Source: Myxocyprinus asiaticus (taxonomy: Eukaryota > Chordata > Actinopteri > Cypriniformes > Catostomidae). From it: a stretch of 64,000 nt of DNA. The position numbers were made by a program, and so were the translations under genes. Numbering within the stretch: position 1 is the first letter of the stretch; every line of letters starts with the position of its first letter. A model generated the notes under the pieces. It did no database searches. It was given only the letters and a program-made list of their open reading frames with translations, and was not told where the DNA came from. This document shows positions 32,701-47,700 of the stretch, one piece after another. Where the stretch lies: contig NC_059368.1 of assembly GCF_019703515.2 (NCBI RefSeq), positions 37,587,831 through 37,651,830 on the forward strand. The letters run 5' to 3'.

Positions 32701-35700
32701 ATTCTTGAATGCTTCTTTCCCATCTAACAGGAAACGTTCCAACAACTTTGGTTAACAACATGTGAAGTTTAGTAACAAATGTTGTAATAGACCATCTGTA
32801 TGATACTATTAGTATTTGATAAAAATTCTCACAATGTTAGGGGAAAATATTCTGAGATCAACATTGACTGTACGTCTTAAAACTAGATTTTCTCAGAGTG
32901 AAAACTGATCCAGTAGCTGGCAAATTAAGTTTTCAGGAAGTTTTTATGTTTTCAAGAATATTACTTACTGATGTTAAGAAAACTGGACATTAAAATATTT
33001 CCACAATGACAACATAACTTTTGGAAATAATTTAAAGAACACAAATTTGTTAGCTGGGTTGTGCTGTCGCCAAATCAAAAGTTTCTGAGGTTTTGAAATG
33101 CAGTGGTTTCAGAGAGCGCCCCTAATATGCAGCACATGTTCACATCTCAGTGTCGGAGAGACAATACCAGCACTGTGGTGTGAAAACATTCACTGCTGAA
33201 TGAACTGAAGGGAGAATGTGGGGTGGAATGCTCAATTATACTGGAAAGGCTGGAGAGAATGATACTGTCTAGGAAACAGAATAAGACTCTGGGGCGGATT
33301 CATTGGACAGTCACATTGTTGTAGCATGTGGTTTGTCAGTGCAAAAAACAGCACCTTGAACTAACCAACCACAGTCCAACTTGACAAGGTACTATATACT
33401 TATTAAACTTAAGTCTTTGTCTTTCTTTTTAGCATAAACACACCTGCAGTTTAATTTCTATCTTATTATAGAAAGTACCTTATTCACAAGTCAGCGCAAT
33501 TTTCCTAGTGCAAGAAATTAATTGTGCAGTTACCACCTGTGGGAAGCAGGCAGTAAAAGGAATTTTATTTAAAAGAGTTTATCTGTGTCCAATTTCTACT
33601 GATTGTGGCAGCAGCAATTTATGTGTTATAATCGTATAATCAGTTTGCACATTACATAGTGCCAATTGCATTCAGCACAGATTTTGTGACCGGGAGCGCG
33701 TTGCGTAAGCAGCTTGAGTGACCCAGGTTCCTATTCAAGTTGAAACAGGAAGTAATCGGTTTCGCTTAATCAGTGACAAGCCTGGTTCGGAGGGGCACTT
33801 TTCCCTCTAACATTTCATTTTATTCCACTAATGGTTAGGTTTGGGTTTGGGTTGGGGGGTAGAGTCCATAAAATATGCATTCCTCTTCACTGTATTACAT
33901 CCTGAACAGCTGAAAAGAACTTGCATCACAATTAGCTTTTGGTGAACTCTCCTGGACATAATGGAGCACACACGTGCCTATAAGCCCTACAACACACCGC
34001 TTTGGCCACTGGGAGCAGTGTTTTAAATTTCGGTAAGCATATACTGATTTTTGCTAAAGAAAATTCAACCTACTCTTTCTGATTTCACTGTGAGATCAGG
34101 CTAAAATATTAGGTATTACTAACTCGGCGACTATGTAACTGGCTAGATCACAAACCAAACCACTGATGATCGCACACCACCCAACTGTCAAGCCCATTCG
34201 ATTCAGTGACAAACCCTCCCATTTTAAGAGACGCATGACAGATGTAAACAAACATGGATACAGGAGTTGGCTGCGGTTGCTGCTCTGTTCTGAGTCATGA
34301 AAGAAATGGACCAAACACATTTCTTGGGAGGAAAGATTTACTAGTTAAGCTCCACTTTGAGCGCTTGTTCGACATCTCCATTTCTTGTGCTTCATCGCCC
34401 AACACACCTATAAAACATGTTTGATATCTTCTGTCGAGATGAAATCATAGTCTGAAGGTGAGAAATTGGAGTCTGTATCAGTCATATCCTACACAATTTT
34501 CTGAAAAATATAACAACTATGACTGGCCCAAAATCTGCAGACTGGAGCCCACAAGTACTGACTCGGCCCAACTGCAATCTGGGCTGAAATCATGTAGTGT
34601 AATCCATCCATAAATGACCAAAGTTCATCCATGCAACTCTATGTGGCACAAGCTGATAGGCCATGACACATAGAAGCACGTCTTAACAAGGAAAGCCTTT
34701 GCCAAATCTGATTGGCACATATCGCTATCTTAGGTCTTTAGATTAAATAAATTCACACATAGCTAGTCTAATTCACTTGTTAAATTATCTCTGGGCTTTC
34801 CTGACTCAGGTCACTAGCATTTAAGCTAATCAGCTAAGCAGGCTGAGGTTCACATAGAAATTTAGTTCATAAGTGTTACGCCATTTGGACTAGCACACAC
34901 TCCGTGCACATGGCTCTTCAGAGCAGCAGCAGTACATAAGTCTTGGCCTAGATCTGCTTGGTTGCGGGGTTGCATTTTGTGTTTGTGTTAATGCATTTGT
35001 GCAGCTTCCTTGCATTGTTGGGGGATCGTTTGTTAGGTTTATTTGTGCGGCAGGATGTAACACATGCTCAATGCAGCATGTCTCATTGTGCAGCAGCAGC
35101 AGCATGTCCACATGCTAACTCAGTATCTATGTGTATGTTCTAGCAGTAGCAAGTGTCCATACTTGCGCTGCAGTAGCAGCAGCATAGCAGATCTAGTCCA
35201 CCAAGACCAATATCCAATCAATATGTCATACTCACATTCACATGCTTAATCTTTCTGAGATTTGGCATGACTGAACTAAGCTTAATTACACAGTAAGCTA
35301 ACTGAGGTTCTGTGCTGTTTTAGATATGGCCGCAGAATGATCATACTGATCGGTTTAGCGGTGCAGGCCATTTTTGGAGTGGGGGCAGCTTTTGCCCCAA
35401 ATTTCTACATCTATGTCCTGCTTCGCTTCGTGGTGGGCATGACAGTGTCGGCAGTGATTATGAATGCATTTGTGTTGGGTAAGTAAGACATCCACTAAAG
35501 ACTTTAACATCTTGCCCTGTTCTGTTTTGTCAAGCTGTCCAGAACCAAAAAAATATAATTGTCAAAGAGATATTGTAGCATTATCAAAATTTTGACAGCA
35601 AGAGACAACTGTCTGGTTTACTGTGAGTGAAGTTCACTGTCTACTGTGTGCGTTGTGTCTGGTTCTGTAGGTACTGAGTGGACGGGCCCCAAAAAACGCA

Positions 35701-38700
35701 TGCTGGCAGGTGTCATCACGGACTACTTCTTTGGTTTTGGCTACATCCTGCTGGCAGGGGTGGCCTACCTTATCCGAGATTGGCGTAAATTGCAGTTGGC
35801 CATCTCCGCCCCTGGCTTCCTCTTCCTGTTCTACATCTGGTGAGTTCCACAGGAGCTGGAAACTTTTTTATAGGAAACACAAAAACAGGTCACAAGGACA
35901 TATTTTCACTTCTCTAATGCTACCCAGCTGTAGGGAAGAGGAAAGAAGGAAAAATTGGGAGAGAGGGAAAAATTGGGGAAAAGAGAGCTGCGTCCGAAAG
36001 CTTAAAAAGGCTGTATTTGGAGGTAGTAAGGCATCAAGGCATGTCTAAATCCATTGTTTACATAAATGTCTGCAGAGATGCCTTTATCTAGTCATTTTTT
36101 TTAATATAACATAAATGTGTCCTTCACTGTCTTAGATCTCTCACAATCTTGTGCACAATTCGCCCGTTGGTCGAAAGAATATAACGACATCCGAATGAGC
36201 CGCTGAATGCAGCAAATGTTTATAAATGTCCAGTTTTCTTTTTTTCCCTACTTGACTTTGAGACTGAGAAATAAGCATTGTAGTATCTAAATATTTGCTT
36301 AGTATTCTCTGAAGCTCCCTTGAATTTGTTTTAGATCATTAGACAACATTATAGTGCCTTAGAAGGCTACCTGAAACCAGTTTCCTTACAAGGTACCTTC
36401 AGACACAAACACTGCCTGTGAAGTCACGGACTTATTGGGAATTGAGGCATCAATTCAGCTGCATTAGCTTTCGGATGTAGATAAGATGTTTAGTAGGCAA
36501 ACAACCAGGCAGATTGTGATTGGCAAGTTTCAAACTTTAATGCCCCTCATTCATGTTTTTGTTAGCTTTTCCAGGAAATGAATGTGTGCATGTACGTTCT
36601 TGCTTGTGCATTCTGGTATTCACGTATGTTTATGTGTTCACAGGGTGCTCCCAAAGTCTGCCCGTTGGTTGATGGCCAATCAGAAGCATGAACAGGCATT
36701 GGATCTGATTAGTAAGGCAGCACTTATTAACGGCAAACCTCTGGACGATGATGACATGGAGCTTTGCAAGGTATGCTATACTTGTAGTCTCACGTAGCCA
36801 AACTTTGGACTTACAGTAAGAAATCTGGTCCACTTTGTAGCATATTCTGGCCAAGAACCTACCACTTAGATGGGTAGATACCATTTTACTAACATGAAAA
36901 TGACCAACCACAGTGTGTTTAGATTTACGTGTTTAGGGGTGGGTTTATTTGAAGTAGTTGATATCACAGTAAAAGAACAGCAGGGAAAAATATTCAAAAA
37001 ATGGTGTGTCAATCTGTACAGAAAATACAGAAGTAATGAGCAGAAATGAATGTAGACTTTGTAAATAATCTGAACTTTTAGACAGATGGAAGTTCTGATC
37101 ACAGACAGAACACAAGGTGGATTTACTGATTTAAAGCTGCAAAATTTGGCTAATCTTGTGGTAAGTTTTTCCTCAGAAGTGCTAATAATATCAAGCAGAT
37201 ACTGTACCTTTTAAACACAATTTTGTTCCCCAGCAGACTGAAAAAAAAAAAAAAAACTTTGTACCAGACAAAAACTGGACAAAAAACAAAAAGCTCTACT
37301 GCAGTCAGGCAATCTGATTGAAGCTAGCGATTTTCACGTGTCCAGTTTTGTGTGCAATATGCATCAAACATGAAGTTAACTTGGTCTGTTGGTGTGGGGT
37401 GCCATGGGTGTGCCATCTGAGACTATTGCTGGGTTTTCATCTAACTATATATATTCAAATTTTAAATTGGATTGGAAATGCTTGATATTCTCAATATTCA
37501 CTTAAAGGTATATGCACTAGGCAGAGGTTTATTTTCTAGAGTTTCGCATAGGTCAAAATGCACATTAAAGATGCACTCAGTAATTTTTTAAGATTTTTTA
37601 AGTATGTCGAAGTGGCTTACTTTAGCTTACACTGACACCTAGTTGCGTGGATGCTGCATCATTCAAACACAGTAGTTTTCAGTTACCAATGCCACTGTAG
37701 AAATTCACTATGCACAGTAAGCCAGGATTAAATTAATCCATGAATGAAAGTGTCAAATAACAAAGCAGTTTCTAAGATTAAGCGAGTAGTATTCAGTTGG
37801 TCATGTGATGCTAACATGGTGTGCCCCCGCTCCATGTAGAATGAAAAAGCTTTTAAAAGTTTACTGATATTACTGAACTCTTCATCTCACATGAGTGGTC
37901 ATAATTTTATACATTTATATATGATTTTATATATATGAGTGAACCTTTTAGGTGATGAAAATGATTATGTGTTTTGACCATTTGTGCATGTGTTTCCATT
38001 CCTTCTCACAAAAGCAATTCTTCAGACATAGCTCTTGACATTCGGAAGTGTTTAACCCACAGCTGGTCATTAAAGTGGCTCCTTACAATCCACCAGAACA
38101 GCTTTGAACGTGGATGTTTTCTGGGTTTATGGAGGCTGCTGGTGTCTGGGCATCTGGGGTGCATTAACGCACAGGCTTACACGGCTGAAGCCCAGGGACC
38201 CACAACAACCAGGGGGCCCAGCTCATCCGCCACCCCATTTTCCCCTGTCCATGTTCACGGGAGGCGTGTCTAAATGCTTTCAGTGGGAGACGCGTTTGTT
38301 GACACGGAGATAGTGCACAACTGTGAAAGGCGTCCGTGTAGCATATGTTCAATGCAAAGCAGGTTTGCTTTGCATTGAACATATGCTACACGGACCAACC
38401 CCCCGCTCAACAACTGAAAGGGGGCCTTCACGGAACAGTGAGCCTATGTGCCCAGAGGTACCTTAAAGCGCCCCTGCTGGGCATAGCAGCCATTTTAGCC
38501 CACATTATATATCACACTCATTCTGCTGCATCTCTTGGCAGCATTTAATAAAATTATGTACAGTAGCGCAAATATAACTCTCACCAAAGCAAGTCATTCA
38601 GCTGCTCTATCATGACAATGCGGGCTCCCTCAGGAAAATGTGCATGATGTAGTAGGCTAGATATGGAAACGTGCAATGATTTTGCATTTGCTTTGGTTGA

Positions 38701-41700
38701 CTTTTAAGAAATGCGCTTAAAATAAGAAACATTTGTATAGAAACCTAGCTTATGACTAGCATTATCTTATCTGTCTTTTACTGGAAAGACCTGTTAATTT
38801 TTCAAAGCTAGTTCTATAGTGGCGTTTTTGCCTTGGGAAATGTGCGGGAGGTGTGGGAACTATTAAATGGTATAGAACTTACAAATTTTCAGTTTGTGTG
38901 AATGTTACATTCTGTAGGTAGTTATGCAAATAAGAAATACATTCATAAATTTCATCTGTCTTAGGAGTAAAACAGCATCATCACAAAACTCTAATTTGCT
39001 AAACTGTTTTAGACAAAGCAAGTTACAGTGGGCTAATCAAAGCGATACTTGTGTTGCTCAAGACAATAATGACTGACAGTATCTTCCCCTCCTTAGCTCC
39101 TTAGAGACTGACAGCCTCAGACATCAATCAATCACTTGCATTGCATTTCTTTTCCATACAATGTAAGTAAATGGTCACAAAGGCTAACATTTTGTCTAAT
39201 AGGTCATTTTGTGTTCCATTAAAGAAGGAAAGTCATAGGTGGTAGCCTTGACTTTCTAGATTTTGCAAGATTGTTTCATTAGCTGGACCTGGCTGCGCTG
39301 GTAGACCATCTTGGACCAGCAATAAACTGGCTGCCATGTTTCAAAAATGAGCTTGGCCAACTGATATAACCAGGTTTTTCCAGCAGGTCTCATGACCAAG
39401 ATTATCTACAGGCCCAGCCTGGTCCTCACCAGCTAGTGGTCCAGCTGGCCAACAACCTAAACCATTTTGGACCAGCCAGAAACCAGCTACCATGCTGAAA
39501 GGCAGTTCCCACATTACACTGGTTTTAGCTGGATTTTCCTGCAGGGCTTTGCAGTTATATTTGCATTTTATCTGGAATGTAACCAAGTTACATCTCCCTT
39601 TAGAAAGGAATATTCAAAACATTCTCAGTCATCCAACTTCTCCTACAAAGGAGTCACATTTAATCTCTCTTACTTTGCAGAACACCAAAAACTCAGAGAA
39701 ACTGCAAGACCTGCGGAAGTACACAGTCATTGATCTGGTCCGAACACCCACAATGAGGAAACAGTCCCTCATTCTGTTCTACCTCTGGTAAAAATACACT
39801 CTTAGATGCAAACAACACAACCTAAATTCCGAATGAATGGTTCAACAGTTGATCTTAAGCAAACACCATTCACATGTTCAAAGCTCAGATCTAGAATTCT
39901 CAGAGCAAGCAAAAAAACTGAAGAAACAGACTAAGTAAGGCCAGTAAGGAAAGGAGTGATGCAAGAGGAAGAGATCAAAAGAGATATCAAGAACGTCTAG
40001 ACTCAACTGCACATGCAAGTTAGTTACATGAGCTTTATAAAGCAACATCTCTGAAACTCTTATTTAAGTCTGAAGAAAGCTACTCTCACTCTCTTCTAAA
40101 AGGAATACGTCTCAGTTGTGCAACTTAATAGAAAAAAAAAACACTCATGTCAAAACATTACAGTCATTCCTCATTTCTGTTCAGGAAAGTTACACTGTAA
40201 CTCCAAAACAGCATAAATCTAACTAAATGTATTGAGGTTAATGCTTAAACAATACAAATAATTTGTTAAGAAAAATCACCTTAATTTAGCCTAATAAATA
40301 TTGTCTAAAAACAAGTCTAAATGTCTTACACAGCTTAGCTTCTCAATTAAATGTATCTTGCATTCAGGATATTTATATATATTTTGTTCTGGAAAACAAG
40401 TAATGTATAGAAGTACAGTAAGTGCACAACTCTCTTCAGATTTACTTTTAACAATTATTTCTTTGGCTTTGCAGTAATCTAATTCACTCACACATTCCTG
40501 CATTTCATGACTAATTTCTTTACATTATGCATATTTTCATTTTTTGTACAATGATAATCATATTATTAATAATAATAACATAACTACTTCTGCTTTAGCT
40601 CTGTAGTTCTGGTTCACAAAATGGTGGTATGAATTTTACTGACTGTGTTTTTTACAGGTTTGTAAACGTCCTGGTATATTATGGGCTGTCACTCAATATA
40701 TCAGACTTTGGGATGAATATCTACCTGACGCAGATGATCTTTGGCTTGGTGGAGATGCCAGCACGTACCATTACACTCTTCACCCTAAACCGCTCTCGCA
40801 GGATATCCCAGTTAGCATTCTTAGCAGTAGGAGGCCTGGCCTGCCTTCTCACCATATTCATACCTGATGGTAGGTGAAAAACTCAACATCTACTCAACTA
40901 AGCTCTACAATCACTAAGACTCAAGAGGTCCACCTAAAGGGTTATCAAATTATCCAGCTACAATGTGTATAAGATCCTGTCAGTCACTTTAAGGCAAGTA
41001 AGGTCATGCGGTGGACATATAATGCAATTAGGCAGCTATTTTCTTGTCAAAGAGATTTGGAGAGATTTGGAAAAAAAAGACAGCAATAACATCTGCCAAC
41101 AATGGTATCATAAACTGTGCTTCTTAAGCTCAAATCGTGCAAAAAAAAATTTTTTTTTTTTAGCCTGGTCCACCTTATGTTCAGTCAACTGACTAGCAAT
41201 GTCTCTATCAAAAAGTTGATTGGCTCTTTTAACTGTAAGGTGGGACTTCCATTCCTACAGCTGCCATATTTAGCGTTATGGTTTCCCCCATTCATATGAG
41301 CAGGGTCCGAAATTAATGTTTAAGATTACCAGCCAAGGTGGCTGGTTGTGCTGTATGTTGTTTATTCACTAAAAAGAACCAGCTCAATAAATGAATTTTT
41401 TGCAGGAATCGGACAACACTGATTGCACTGTAAATTGTTGATTCACTAAAAAGAATCATCTCAAAAGAGTCCTTTGTTGCAGAATCAGACCTCTACACTG
41501 GTGATGCTTTATGTTTCATGGTGTAGATTCAGTAGTAATGTTGCGGCACTGCGAAATAGTAGTGTATCAAAACACACTATTAGTATTTTAGTTTAGTTTT
41601 CTTTTTGCATTGTAATAATAATGCATGTTCGAGATCCTTCAATGGCACCGGATGTCATAAAAATCATTTGGTTCTGGTGTTTTTAAAAACCAGTTCCCAA

Positions 41701-44700
41701 CCCTATTACTTAATTATATGGACATCTAGTGACAGCAATCAACAAATTTTATGTGTGGTGGTTGGTAATTAAAACTTACTCATCCACTGAACTTACTCAA
41801 AACTTACTCATCTTCCCTTCTTCTCAATGGCATGAATGGTCCTGAACATTGCATTCATTGCTTCTAGATTTCTTAGACTATCAATGAGCAGCGAAGCTAG
41901 CTAAATTCTTCTTCTTCTTTTGGCTGCTCCCGTTACGGTTTGCCACAGCGGACCATCCGTGATCCGCATATTTCACTTGGCATGGGTTTTATGCCGGATA
42001 CCCTACCTGACACAACCCCCAGTGGCTGGGGGACTCTCACTCACATCTACGGGGCAATTTAGAGTCTCCAGTTCACTAAACTTGCTTGTTTTTGGACTTG
42101 TGGGGGAAACCGGAGCACCCGGAGCACCCGGAGGAAACACATGCAAACACAGGGAGAACATGCAAAATCCACACAGAAAGGCCCAGTTGAGCTGGGGCTC
42201 AAACCCGGGACCTTCGAAATTAGCTAACTATCATTCTGAAATTATTCAAACTGTAATAGCAGAGCCGTTCAATCTAAACATTTTATGGTAATTGCATCAA
42301 ACACCTGTGACCATGACTGTAGGCCTAGGGACCACCCATGAGGACAAAACTGGAACTTGTTACATTAATTTGGCATAGATATTGATAGAAAAGAAAAATT
42401 GGGAACCTGACAATGTTTGACAATTTTAATTCATCCACCAAAGTGGCATGTGACACTGAAATTCACCGGCCAAATAGAAAATCTACCACCATTTGCCGTG
42501 TTCATTTCGGACCCTGTATAAGAGTGACCCATCTCATCCTATGATGTCTCTGGCCCTGTTCGAAATTGGAATTCTCAGCCCTAATGGCCCTCCTCTGAGT
42601 CTACACTTTGCTGCTTGGACTGTTTGTCCATAGTCCATTGTAGAGTCCGTACCAGTGTGGGATCTTCAAAGGGGTGCATCGAGGACACATAGCGGCCATA
42701 AAGGGGACACCCATGAGCACCCTTCTTAAAGAAAAAATGACCAATGAATTTCATGGCTCCTCAGTTTTCATAACACTGCTTACTACTGTGGATTGTTCAG
42801 AGGTCTGGAGCATTCTGAACCACATCTAAATATCTTGACATACGCAAATTGTTTGTTTATATAACTTACCCATTTGTAGAAATATGATGAAAGCAGAGGT
42901 GGTGGTGTATGTTTTATGAACAACAAATCCTGGTGTGATCAGAGGAACATACATTCTATCAAGTCTTTCTGCTCTCCTGATCTGGAATTTCTCATGCTTC
43001 TGTGTCGACCATTCTGGCTACCGAGGGAATTCACAGCGGTCATTATCACAAGCCAACACAGACCGGGCACTCAAGGAACTGTATGGGAGTATAAGTGAGC
43101 AGGAAACTGCGGGATGTTCCGGTCCGCCTCTGATGATGACATCGAGGTTTACGCTGATAGCGTAACGTGTTTCGTCAGAAAGAGCATAGAGGATGTTGTT
43201 CCGAGCAAAACAATATGGACCTACCACAACCAGAAGCCATGGATAAATAGCAATGTTCGTGCATCACTTGATGTGCGGACCTCAGCTTTTAATTCTGGGA
43301 ATGCGGAGGAGCATAAACAAGCCAGTTATGCACTAAACTATCAGAGCAGCAAAACGGCAGTACAGGGACAAGATTGAAGGACAGTTTAACACCACCAACT
43401 CTAGAAGCATGTGGCAGGGAATTCATATCATCACGGACTACAAAGGGAATAAAAACTCCGGCGTGAACACCACTGTCTCTCTCCCGGATGAGCTAAATAC
43501 TTTTTATGCTCATTTCGAGGGAAATAACACCGCCCTCGTGGAGAGAGCTCTCGCAGCCGAAGCTACAGAGGTTAATTCACTCTCCGTCTCTGTAGCGGAT
43601 GTAACCTTATTCTTCCGACGGGTGAATGCCGGGTCCAGACGGCATTCCGGGCCGTGTCATCAGAGCGTGCACAAACCAACTGGCTGGTGTTTTTATGGAC
43701 TTTTTCAACCTTTCCCTCTCCTTGTCTGTGGTCCCCACATGCTTTAAAATGTCCACTATTGTGCCTGTACCAAAGCAATCCAAAATCACTTGCTTAAATG
43801 ACTGATGTCCTTTTGCTCTGATCCCCATCATCAGCAAATGCTTTGAGAGACTAATCAGAGATTACATCTGCTCTGTGCTGCCTCCCTCACTGGACCCATT
43901 GCAGTTTGCTTACCGCAACAACCGCTCCACTGATGATGCCATTGCATCTACACTACACACTGCTCTCTCCCACCTGGAAAAAATGAACACATGTGAGAAT
44001 GCTGTTTGTAGACTACAGCTCTGCATTCAACACCATAGTGCCCTCCAAGCTAGATGAGAAACTCTGGGCTCTGGGCTTAAACAGCTTGCTGTGCAGCTGG
44101 ATCCTGGACTTCCTGTCAAGCAGACACCAGGTGGTTAGAATAGGCAGCAACATTTCCTCATCACTGACCCTCAACGCTGGAGCCCCGCAGGGCTGTGTTC
44201 TCAGCCCACTCCTGTATTCCCTGTACACACATGACTGTGTGGCAACACATAGCTCCAATGCCATCATTGAGTTTGCTGATGATACGACGGAGGTAGGTCT
44301 GATCACTGACAATGATGAAACAGCCTACAGAGAGGAGGTGCACACTCTGACACACTGGTGTCAGGAGCACAACCTCTCCCTCAACGTCAGCAAGACAAAG
44401 GAGCTTGTGGTGGACTTCAGAAGTAAAGACAGAGAACACAGGTCCATCACCATCAATGGAGCACCGGTGGATAAAGTCAGCAGCTTCAAGTTCCTCTGTG
44501 TCCACATCACTGAGGAACTCACATGGTCCGTCCACACTGAGGCCGTTGTGAAGAAGGCTCATCAGCGCCTCTTCTTCCTGAGACGGCTGAGGAAGTTTGG
44601 AATGAACCGCCACATCCTCACACGGTTCTACACCAGCACTGTAGAGAGCATCCTGACTGGCTGCATCTCCACCTGGTATGGCAATAGCACTGTCCACAAC

Positions 44701-47700
44701 CGCAAAGCACTGCAAAGGGTGGTGTGAACTGCCAGACACATCATCGGAGGTGAGCTTCCCTCCCTCCAGGACATCTCTACCAGGCGGTGTGTGAAAAAAG
44801 CTTGGAAGATCATCAGAGACTCTAGCCACCCGAGCCATGGGCTGCTTTCACTGCTACCATCAGGCAGGCGGTATCGCAGCATCAGGACCTGCACCAGCCG
44901 ACTTCATGACAGCTTCTTCCCCCAAGCAATCAGACTTTTGAACTCTTGATCTCTCACGTTCAATATACATCAGCACTGCATTTTATTAATCTTATTATCT
45001 CACACTGGACTGTCATAAATTATATTCTCTCTTAACAACACACTGGCAACTGACTATCAACTAACAGCCTGAATGTCAATACAGTACAATACAACCTGCT
45101 GTATATTTTATATATACTATTTTTATTGTATAATGTGTATTCTATATTGTGTGTTTTGTATACTGTACATTCTATTTATTATTTGTATATTGTGTTGTGT
45201 GTAATTACGTGTATATTAAATATGTAAATTGTGTCGTGTAAATCTGATGTTTATTGTAATTGGTATATGTCTCATCACTGTCATGACTGCAATGTTGCTC
45301 GGAACTGCACCCAAGACTTTCACCCACTATTGCACTTGTGTATATGGTTGTGTAACAATAAAAGTGATTTGATTTGACATAAGGTTTATAGAACTAAGTT
45401 TCATGTGCAACTTTCCTCTAGGCATTCAGGATTTGAGGACAAGGCCAGGCATTTAAACATGACTTTCTGTCATAACCAATCCAACCTCAGCCATACATCA
45501 TTTCTGTCCCCTTAGATCTGTCCATTGTTCGCACAATACTTGCCATGGTGGGTAAGTTTGGGATCACCGCCTCATTGTCCATTGTGTACATCTACTCAGC
45601 AGAGGTCTTCCCAACTGTCATCAGGTGAGCAAGAGCAAGAGAAACTGCTCAGTTTAAGGTTTCATAGGGGGTTTTGATAAATACCTAAGACATGTGAACA
45701 AGTTCCAAACAAATTGGAATGTCACCGAACTCGTAAATCAAGTCATACATAAGTCAAGTATACCACACAGGGAAGAGGTGGTTACGGATAGAGCTGGCTA
45801 TTTACAATATATCTTAATGACAATGTACCAGTAAACACTGAAACTCTTCTCCAGGCTCTCTACCCACATTTACTATCTTTTTAGCCAGACAGAGAAATAT
45901 AATAGAGGACAGGAAATGAATACACCGCATGTTTGAGTTTGTCCGCCCTGGGTTTCTTTTTTTTTTATTTCACACCGCAACTAGTCCCGCCTCTCCGAGA
46001 TTCCCATTGGTCAATGGATGTCTACAGCAGAGTGTGTTGAAGCAAAAGTTTAAAAGTTTTCAACCTTTGACGGGGCTTTACTATCATAAACCCTTGCGTT
46101 TTCCCTCTCCGTACTTCCAACACACTATCCCCTTTGAAATCAATGCATTTGCAGCTCTGACACAATGTGCCCTCTAGTGTGTAGGCTCCCTTATTGTCGG
46201 TGTGATGGACACGCCACAACGGATTATAATGGGGTTCTATTGCTTTTGATGCAACGCTCATGTCCGGTGTAGATAGGGTATTAAGGTTCGGTCACATTTA
46301 CCCTTGCACGGCAAAATACAGCTGGCAAAATAGTTTGTGGGTTGCCCCTACTGGGGGTTCGGTTGCCAGCTGGTGCTTATCCTTTACCACCATCCCCCAA
46401 TCTGATGGGGCGACTAATTTTCAAAGAAATATCAAATCAGGCCAACAAAATAATTACATGAATTTATTATTAGTATGTATTCACACTTGGTTTGCTTGCC
46501 TGCGTTAACATGAACTGTACCCCAGACCACCTTTTCAAGTTAACTCAGCTGCGGTTTGCTGGTGTGAAAGTCTTTCTTCCTCTCAATTTCTGCAGACAAA
46601 ATGGCATAGGTATGGGTTCGATGTGTGCGCGGGCAGGTGGTGTGATTGCACCCATCATCTACCTCTTGAGAAACATCAGCCGTCATGCCCCCATGGTGGT
46701 GTTTGGCTTGTGTCCGCTAATAGGTGCTGCCCTCACCATGTTTCTGCCTGAGACAGCCCATTCGCCTCTTCCAGACACAATAGAGGATGTGGAGCGCACC
46801 AGTGCCAGGTGAGATAACCCCAACCCTCCCCACTCTAGGTCAAATATATTAAAGATGGATTTTTCATTGGAAAAAAGTGAAACATTTATTGGATTATAGA
46901 AAGACTGTGAACATTAAAAATCTTTGTTCATTTGAGAACTGGAGTAGACCAAGTGTATTTGATTGAGTTCTGATGTTGGTTTTTAGCAGGCCAACATGGA
47001 ATTTGCAGAACTATGCGCAAAACTCAGCAGATTTTCGCAGGATTGTAAAGCTCATCATTCAAGTTCTATACACTCTCTAGCCTCACATAGCTAGACCTCT
47101 GACTTTGGCAAAAAGTCTGGTTACATATTCCAGCTTAAACTGGCTAAAACCTGCCCCCTTAGACAGAAAGAGCCATCTGACTGACATGTAAAGCAATCAA
47201 TCACAATTTTTTAAATTATTATTACAAGCTATTTAGTGGTGGGGTTATCTGATATATAATACCATAACAGCAACATGCCGCAATCCTCAAGAGTGATTGC
47301 AAAGACAGCACAAATATAGAAGAAAATGTGTAGAGAGTACAGTAGAGAAAATAAAGTAAAGTGGGTCTCTAATTTACTTGCTACTAAGTGCTTCAAACAA
47401 AACTTTAAATATGTAATGTCACTAACCTGGCAAATATTGGCAAATCCATTGATTAGCACAGAAAATGCAGAAAAGTCTGCAGATTCTATCTGGGCCTATT
47501 TTTAAGTTTTCCTTTGAGGTTTTACAAATGTGCATGCCTGCAGCATAAAATGTTATCATGGTATGAACACTTATTAAAAAACTTTTCATTAGTTCCTTAT
47601 TATTGTTTTGAGTAGTTTTATTTAGGTTAGTTGTTGACACTTACAGTATGGACTCTGAAATGATGCCAGCACCCTCACCAGGGACATTTAAAAAAAAAAT

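Noticed and set aside
33836..33866. GGTTTGGG run as an interstitial telomere repeat
   Set aside because: The units are not TTAGGG and the run is very short.
35085..35185. CAG-rich patch as a triplet-repeat coding exon
   Set aside because: The CAG runs are short and interrupted, in an intron, with no frame joining the neighbouring exons.
41120..41165. A/T run plus AAAAGTTG at 41140-41220 as an additional exon
   Set aside because: The exon 7 to exon 8 junction is already in phase and no splice signals or SLC22 similarity occur there.
43993..44727. L2 RT as a coding gene of the host
   Set aside because: It lacks the upstream domains in frame, ends in a premature TGA and matches a repeated element.
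44161..44838. 225-codon minus-strand ORF opposite the L2 reverse transcriptase
   Set aside because: Antisense shadow of the RT coding frame, and the same shadow occurs in the second copy at 61671-62147.
42835..45380. TTGACATA near both sides of the intron 7 L2 as a target duplication
   Set aside because: The right-hand TTGA belongs to the L2 tail repeat and the left-hand copy is about 45 bp from the first recognisable L2 base, so the match may be chance.
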